From Thomasclavelia spiroformis (lineage in GTDB: Bacteria > Bacillota_I > Bacilli_A > Erysipelotrichales > Coprobacillaceae), in NCBI GenBank assembly GCA_018369555.1, contig JAGZCC010000075.1:1-9583 (forward strand): a stretch of 9,583 bases of DNA, given 5' to 3'. Below, one piece after another: positions 5,761-9,583 of this stretch. A program made the translations under genes and the position numbers. The notes beneath the pieces are model-generated. The model saw nothing but the letters and a program-made list of their open reading frames with translations, was not told where the DNA came from and did no database searches. The first letter of the stretch is position 1, and the number at the start of each line of letters is the position of its first letter.

Positions 5761-7596
5761 ATGGTATTACAACTTGAACATATTACAAAATTTTATACAT
5801 ATGATAAAAATAAACAAATAGTTATTAATGATTTTACAATTAAATTTCCTAAGACTGGAATGGTAGCAATTATAGGTAAAAGTGGCAGTGGGAAATCAAC
5901 GTTATTGAATTTAATTGCTGGAATTGAAAAACCAAGTTGCGGAAGAATATTGATTGATGGTTATGAATTAGATTATCATCAAATTAGTGAATATCAAAAT
6001 AATTATATAAGCTATGTTTATCAGTTTTATAATTTAGTAGAGTCATTAACGATACAAGAAAATATAATTTTATTAGCTAAGATAAAAGGAAAATCATTGT
6101 CACTTGAAAAATTATATGAATTTAGTGATAGACTAGAAATTACATCACTATTAAAAAAATTTCCACGAGAATTATCAGGTGGTCAAAAACAAAGAGTTAG
6201 TTTAGTTCGAGCTTTTTTATGCAATACGCCAATTTTACTTGCCGATGAACCAACAGGAGCATTGAATGATCAAATGGCAAATGAGGTAATGAAGCTTTTG
6301 AAATGGTATTCAAAAAAACATTTGGTTATTATTATTTCGCATAATTATAGTTTAGTATCTAAATATACTAAAATGATTATAGATTTGGACAGTAGACAAA
6401 ATATTTATGATTTTCATCATGGAATTGATTATCATAAATATTTTTTTAATATAACTAAGAAAGTAAGTAATTTGAATTTTTACATCAAAAGACAAATAAT
6501 TTATCAAAAAAATAAAGTAATAATGATGTTGTGCTCACAAATTTTTGCAGTTTGCACTTTTGTTTTATTGATAAGTGGAATAAATGGTGGTTGGGAATAT
6601 TTAAAAAATAATTTTAATAGCGATCCACTTAAAGATGTCATAGAAATTACTAAAAAGGATTATAATCAAATATTTTTTAGTGATGAACAAATTATGGAAT
6701 TAAAAAAAGATAAATTGATTGATCAGCTTTTTTATAAACTTGATTTCAATTTAGGAAGTTTTAATAGTGATAAAGAGATTGATTTGACAAGTTATCAGGT
6801 TTATAAAAGTAATGATATTGATTTTGTTGAAGGTAGTTATCCTGATTGTGAAAATGAAATAATGATAAATCAAGATGCATTTAAAAAATATAATATAAAA
6901 GTTAATGATAAACTTGATTTTACTATTGATAAACAAAAATTCTCTTTAACCATTTGTGCAATTATTAATGATAATGTAAATAATGGCATTAATGTTTATG
7001 CTGATGGTAATTATCTTAATGAAAACTTACAGGAAAAGATAATTAATAAGGCAAGTGTAATTGTTAAAAGTAGTCATTATCAAAAATTGTTAAAAAAGTA
7101 TGATCGTGAATATTTTGTTATTAGTTTACATAATGAATATTTTGATAGTTATCGTACTTTAATTGATATGGCAATAATGGTTGCAGTTTGTTTTTTGATA
7201 ATAAGTTTTGGTATTTCATTGATTTTGATTTCAATTATTTTAAAAACAATTTTAATTGAAAGAAAAAGAGACCTATGCTTAATGTTATCTAATGGTTTGT
7301 TATTAAGTAAGGCAAAAAGTTTATTTGCTAAAGAAGCTATGTTAATAGGGATGATAATAGGTGTTATTGCAATAGGAATTTCACAAGTTTTATTAACAAT
7401 GATTGATATTTTTAAGATAAGTAATCGGGTATTTAAGATATCGGATTTATTTGTTTTACCAAAATTATTTTTATCTAGGTATGATTTATATTTTGTTGTG
7501 ATTTTGATTTATATTGGAGCGTGTTTTTTAGTGGGAATTATAACGAGTTTACAAATTAGTAAAATGGATATGAGTGTATTGTTAAAGGAGGATTAA
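5761..7596 (+). CDS. MacB-like ABC half-transporter (ATPase + FtsX permease), first of pair
   Basis: Fused ABC protein of 611 residues. ATPase domain 1-220: Walker A GKSGSGKST (39-47), Q-loop Gln88, signature LSGGQKQR (138-145), Walker B ILLADEP (158-164), switch His194. Membrane part: TM1 about 253-273, extracytoplasmic domain about 275-465, TM2 about 467-495, TM3 about 525-548, TM4 about 577-597. This is the four-helix MacB/type VII layout, in which the pump works on substrates outside the membrane rather than through a channel. Odd points: the D-loop reads GALN (Asn169) where GALD is usual, and the FtsX motif after TM2 is degenerate (ERKRDLCLMLSNG). TAAGGAG (5748-5754) fixes ATG 5761. It is followed by a homologous gene after 5 nt; a heterodimer is inferred. 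Substrate unknown: peptide, bacteriocin or antimicrobial defence are possible. Confidence 0.9.
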   Translation: MVLQLEHITKFYTYDKNKQIVINDFTIKFPKTGMVAIIGKSGSGKSTLLNLIAGIEKPSCGRILIDGYELDYHQISEYQNNYISYVYQFYNLVESLTIQENIILLAKIKGKSLSLEKLYEFSDRLEITSLLKKFPRELSGGQKQRVSLVRAFLCNTPILLADEPTGALNDQMANEVMKLLKWYSKKHLVIIISHNYSLVSKYTKMIIDLDSRQNIYDFHHGIDYHKYFFNITKKVSNLNFYIKRQIIYQKNKVIMMLCSQIFAVCTFVLLISGINGGWEYLKNNFNSDPLKDVIEITKKDYNQIFFSDEQIMELKKDKLIDQLFYKLDFNLGSFNSDKEIDLTSYQVYKSNDIDFVEGSYPDCENEIMINQDAFKKYNIKVNDKLDFTIDKQKFSLTICAIINDNVNNGINVYADGNYLNENLQEKIINKASVIVKSSHYQKLLKKYDREYFVISLHNEYFDSYRTLIDMAIMVAVCFLIISFGISLILISIILKTILIERKRDLCLMLSNGLLLSKAKSLFAKEAMLIGMIIGVIAIGISQVLLTMIDIFKISNRVFKISDLFVLPKLFLSRYDLYFVVILIYIGACFLVGIITSLQISKMDMSVLLKED

Positions 7597-7601
7597 TTAA
7601 G

Positions 7602-9473
7602 ATGTTAGAGATAAAAAAATTATCTAAACGATACGATGATATTATTATTGATAATCTATCAATTTGTTTTCCAAGTACAGGGATGGTTGTAATCGTAGGG
7701 AAATCAGGATGTGGTAAAACAACATTATTAAATATTTTAGGGGGAATTGATCAAGAATATGATGGTGAGATATTATTTGATCAACAAAATATTAAGACGA
7801 TTAAAAATTATTGTCGAAAACATGTGGGATTTATTTTTCAAAATTTTAATTTGATAAATTGGTTAAATACTAAGGAAAATTATATATTACCAAAGTTTTT
7901 TGGTAATATAATTTTCAAAAGAGAAATAGATGATCGTCGTGAAAAATTAGAACTAACATCTTTTTTAAAAAAAAGACCTGCACTTTTATCAGGAGGCCAA
8001 AAACAAAGGGTAGCGATGTTAAGAGCAATGATAAAAAATGTAGATATTTTGCTTTGTGATGAACCAACAGGGTCTTTAGATGATGAAAATGCAGAAATGA
8101 TTTTTGAATTATTAAAACAAGAAGCAAAAGAACGATTAGTAATTGTAATTACTCATAATAAGCAGCTTGCTTATCGCTATGCAGATCAAATATTTACTTT
8201 TCAAAATGGTAAATTATTAGGTAAATATAGAAGGGATAAAAGTGATAATTTTTATTGCCGTCTTAAAGAAAAGAAAAATCCTTTTGATATGTGTAAGCTA
8301 GTATTAATGCAATATCGTGCTAATTTTTTTAGAAATACAAAAATTGTAACAGGTGTTGTAATGGCACTACTATGTATTATGATTACTTTTACTTTGAGTG
8401 ATTCTTTAACTAAACAAATTCAAAAACAACTTAGCAATATTTTTCCAAGTCAGCTTGTATCGTTACAAACACGTAATGATATACCTTTGAAGTATCAGGA
8501 TTTAGTTGATTTAAAAAATAATAAAGATATTACATATTTGTATGGTGAAATGAAAGATTATGAGTTTATGGGGGTATCTTTACAGGAAAGTTATCAAAGT
8601 GATAAAACTGTTTATATTAGTGATATGACAAAGGAATTAAAAAATAATAAGTTAGAAAAAGGAAGAGAAATTAGGAATGATAATGAGATTGTTTTATCAA
8701 AAACTACAGCAATTCATTTAAATAAAGATTATCAACAATTATTGAATAAAGAGGTATATGGCTATTATTTACATGGTGATATTATTAAAAGAGTTATTTT
8801 AAAAGTAGTAGGAATCAGCAATGAAACTACAGTTTTTGATACTATTTATATTAATGAATTAGCTAATGTTAAACAGGTGAGTGAGGTATTTAATCAAGAT
8901 ATTAATGAGCTTGTTTTTTCGATAGGAATGATTAATATTGATAATCAAGTTAATGTTGATGATAGTTTAGAAAAATTAAGAAAAGAAAATAAAAAGTTTG
9001 AATTTAAAGTTGCTGGTGATGATATTAGTGCTAGAATTGATAGTTTTTTGTTACAGGTACATCGGGTATTGATTTTGTTTTCTTTACTTGCAATTGTATC
9101 GGCATGTTTTTTGATTGGAGAAGTATTGTATTTATCAGTTGTTGAAAAGACAAAAGATATTGGGATTTTTAGGTGCTTGGGAGCTAGTAAATTACAACTT
9201 CGATTATTAGTTTTGCTTGAATGTTTTATGGTGATTACCATAGCATATTTGTTATCATATTTAATCTTTAACCGCTTGGTTAATTTAATCAATGAGATTG
9301 TTGAAATGGGATTGCAATTGAAATTATCTGAGGTCTTTATTCAAATTGATAATAAATTATTGATGATTATATATATAGGAGCATTGCTTTTTGGATTACT
9401 TAGCAGCTGTTTTCCAGCTTATTACGCTAGTCGTTTGGATCCGGTCAAATCTTTAAAATATCAAAGATATTAA
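7602..9473 (+). CDS. MacB-like ABC half-transporter (ATPase + FtsX permease), second of pair
   Basis: Homologue of the preceding gene, 623 residues, same domain order. ATPase: Walker A GKSGCGKTT (33-41), Gln80, signature LSGGQKQR (129-136), Walker B ILLCDEP (149-155), D-loop GSLDD with the normal Asp, His185. TM1 about 247-266, extracytoplasmic domain about 268-484, TM2 about 486-513, TM3 about 532-556, TM4 about 585-607. The FtsX core is well preserved: VVEKTKDIGIFRCLGASKLQL after TM2 and FPAYYASRLDPVKSLKY at the C-terminus. This subunit is thus closer to canonical MacB-family permeases than its partner. AAAGGAGG (7584-7591) lies in the end of the first gene, 10 nt from ATG, so both are made from one mRNA and probably in equal amounts. 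No membrane-fusion protein, two-component system or precursor peptide is visible in the window, so its substrate cannot be named. Confidence 0.9.
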   Translation: MLEIKKLSKRYDDIIIDNLSICFPSTGMVVIVGKSGCGKTTLLNILGGIDQEYDGEILFDQQNIKTIKNYCRKHVGFIFQNFNLINWLNTKENYILPKFFGNIIFKREIDDRREKLELTSFLKKRPALLSGGQKQRVAMLRAMIKNVDILLCDEPTGSLDDENAEMIFELLKQEAKERLVIVITHNKQLAYRYADQIFTFQNGKLLGKYRRDKSDNFYCRLKEKKNPFDMCKLVLMQYRANFFRNTKIVTGVVMALLCIMITFTLSDSLTKQIQKQLSNIFPSQLVSLQTRNDIPLKYQDLVDLKNNKDITYLYGEMKDYEFMGVSLQESYQSDKTVYISDMTKELKNNKLEKGREIRNDNEIVLSKTTAIHLNKDYQQLLNKEVYGYYLHGDIIKRVILKVVGISNETTVFDTIYINELANVKQVSEVFNQDINELVFSIGMINIDNQVNVDDSLEKLRKENKKFEFKVAGDDISARIDSFLLQVHRVLILFSLLAIVSACFLIGEVLYLSVVEKTKDIGIFRCLGASKLQLRLLVLLECFMVITIAYLLSYLIFNRLVNLINEIVEMGLQLKLSEVFIQIDNKLLMIIYIGALLFGLLSSCFPAYYASRLDPVKSLKYQRY

Positions 9474-9518
9474 TAATGAATTATGTGTCAAGCAAAAATG
9501 AAAATGTCCCAAAAAAAG

Positions 9519-9583
9519 TTAAACATTAGCACCAGAACGGTGCTTTTGTTTTTGAACATAATTGTTAAATGACATTCTTTTCC
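9519..9583 (-). CDS. Possible 3' end of an insertion-sequence or unknown gene
   Basis: A minus-strand frame enters from the window edge and ends at TAA 9519-9521; its last residues read KRMSFNNYVQKQKHRSGANV. It is polar and basic, as transposase tails often are, but too short to identify. The sequence past the stop (see 9484-9518) resembles an insertion-sequence terminus, which is the only reason to suspect a transposase. It could equally be non-coding DNA around the ABC operon terminator. Confidence 0.25.
   Translation of the reverse strand, partial: KRMSFNNYVQKQKHRSGANV
9521..9553 (+). terminator. Terminator downstream of the ABC operon
   Basis: AGCACC (9528-9533), loop AGAAC, GGTGCT (9539-9544), then TTTGTTTTT. 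The flanking AAACA/TGTTT can add five pairs outside a small internal loop. It lies about 55 nt past the second ABC stop and reads correctly for plus-strand termination. Confidence 0.75.

Noticed and set aside
6751..6936. Minus-strand open frame opposite the first ABC gene
   Set aside because: Antisense to a well-supported coding region, with a low-complexity Ile/Phe/Asn-rich product and no ribosome site: a shadow of AT-rich coding DNA.
7915..8127. Minus-strand open frame opposite the second ABC ATPase domain
   Set aside because: Antisense to the conserved signature and Walker B region; a shadow frame without independent support.
8945..9292. Minus-strand open frame opposite the second ABC permease domain
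   Set aside because: 115 codons long but exactly antisense to the conserved FtsX region, with no ribosome site, promoter or recognisable domain.

Overview
The window is AT-rich DNA from a low-GC Gram-positive (Firmicutes-type) chromosome. The gut Erysipelotrichia/Coprobacillaceae are the best guess from overall protein character, but no database search was possible. Supporting signs are strong AAGGAGG-like ribosome binding sites, TGnTATAAT extended -10 promoters, tRNA genes with encoded CCA, a long-form HPF, a YugI-type S1 protein next to pgi (as in Bacillus), and a metK gene behind an S-box-like leader. All stops are TAA or TAG, and Trp is read from TGG, so the code looks standard.

Layout. 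Positions 1-190 (minus strand) hold a tRNA cluster in the transcribed order Val(TAC), Thr(TGT), Tyr (cut by the window edge), with its own promoter at 209-237. Positions 264-1950 (minus) hold a two-gene operon, a YugI/GSP13-like S1-domain protein followed by pgi, ending in a strong terminator. The AT-rich gap 1951-2215 carries divergent promoters. Positions 2216-2467 (plus) encode a NifU C-terminal-type Fe-S scaffold. Positions 2468-2930 contain a 15-bp inverted repeat, a promoter, a likely 45-codon small ORF, and a SAM-responsive leader with mutually exclusive antiterminator and terminator stems; metK follows at 2931-4073. Next come hpf (4200-4727, ribosome hibernation) and, convergent to it across a shared bidirectional terminator, a TIGR01212/YtqA-type radical SAM protein (4781-5722).

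Positions 5761-9473 (plus) are a tight two-gene operon. Each gene encodes a full MacB-like ABC half-transporter (ATPase domain, TM1, large extracytoplasmic domain, TM2-4). The two proteins most likely form a heterodimer, and the first carries a D-loop Asp-to-Asn change and a degenerate FtsX core. The substrate cannot be read from the sequence. The pair is visibly more AT-rich than the housekeeping genes and is followed at 9484-9583 by what may be the end of an insertion sequence, so it may be accessory DNA.

The first 5.7 kb is ordinary core genome: glycolysis, Fe-S assembly, SAM synthesis, ribosome hibernation and tRNA modification. The most interesting material is the metK leader (divergent aptamer plus a small ORF whose stop codon lies on the aptamer's P1 stem) and the asymmetric ABC pair. 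I found no convincing wholly new system, CRISPR array or phage module.
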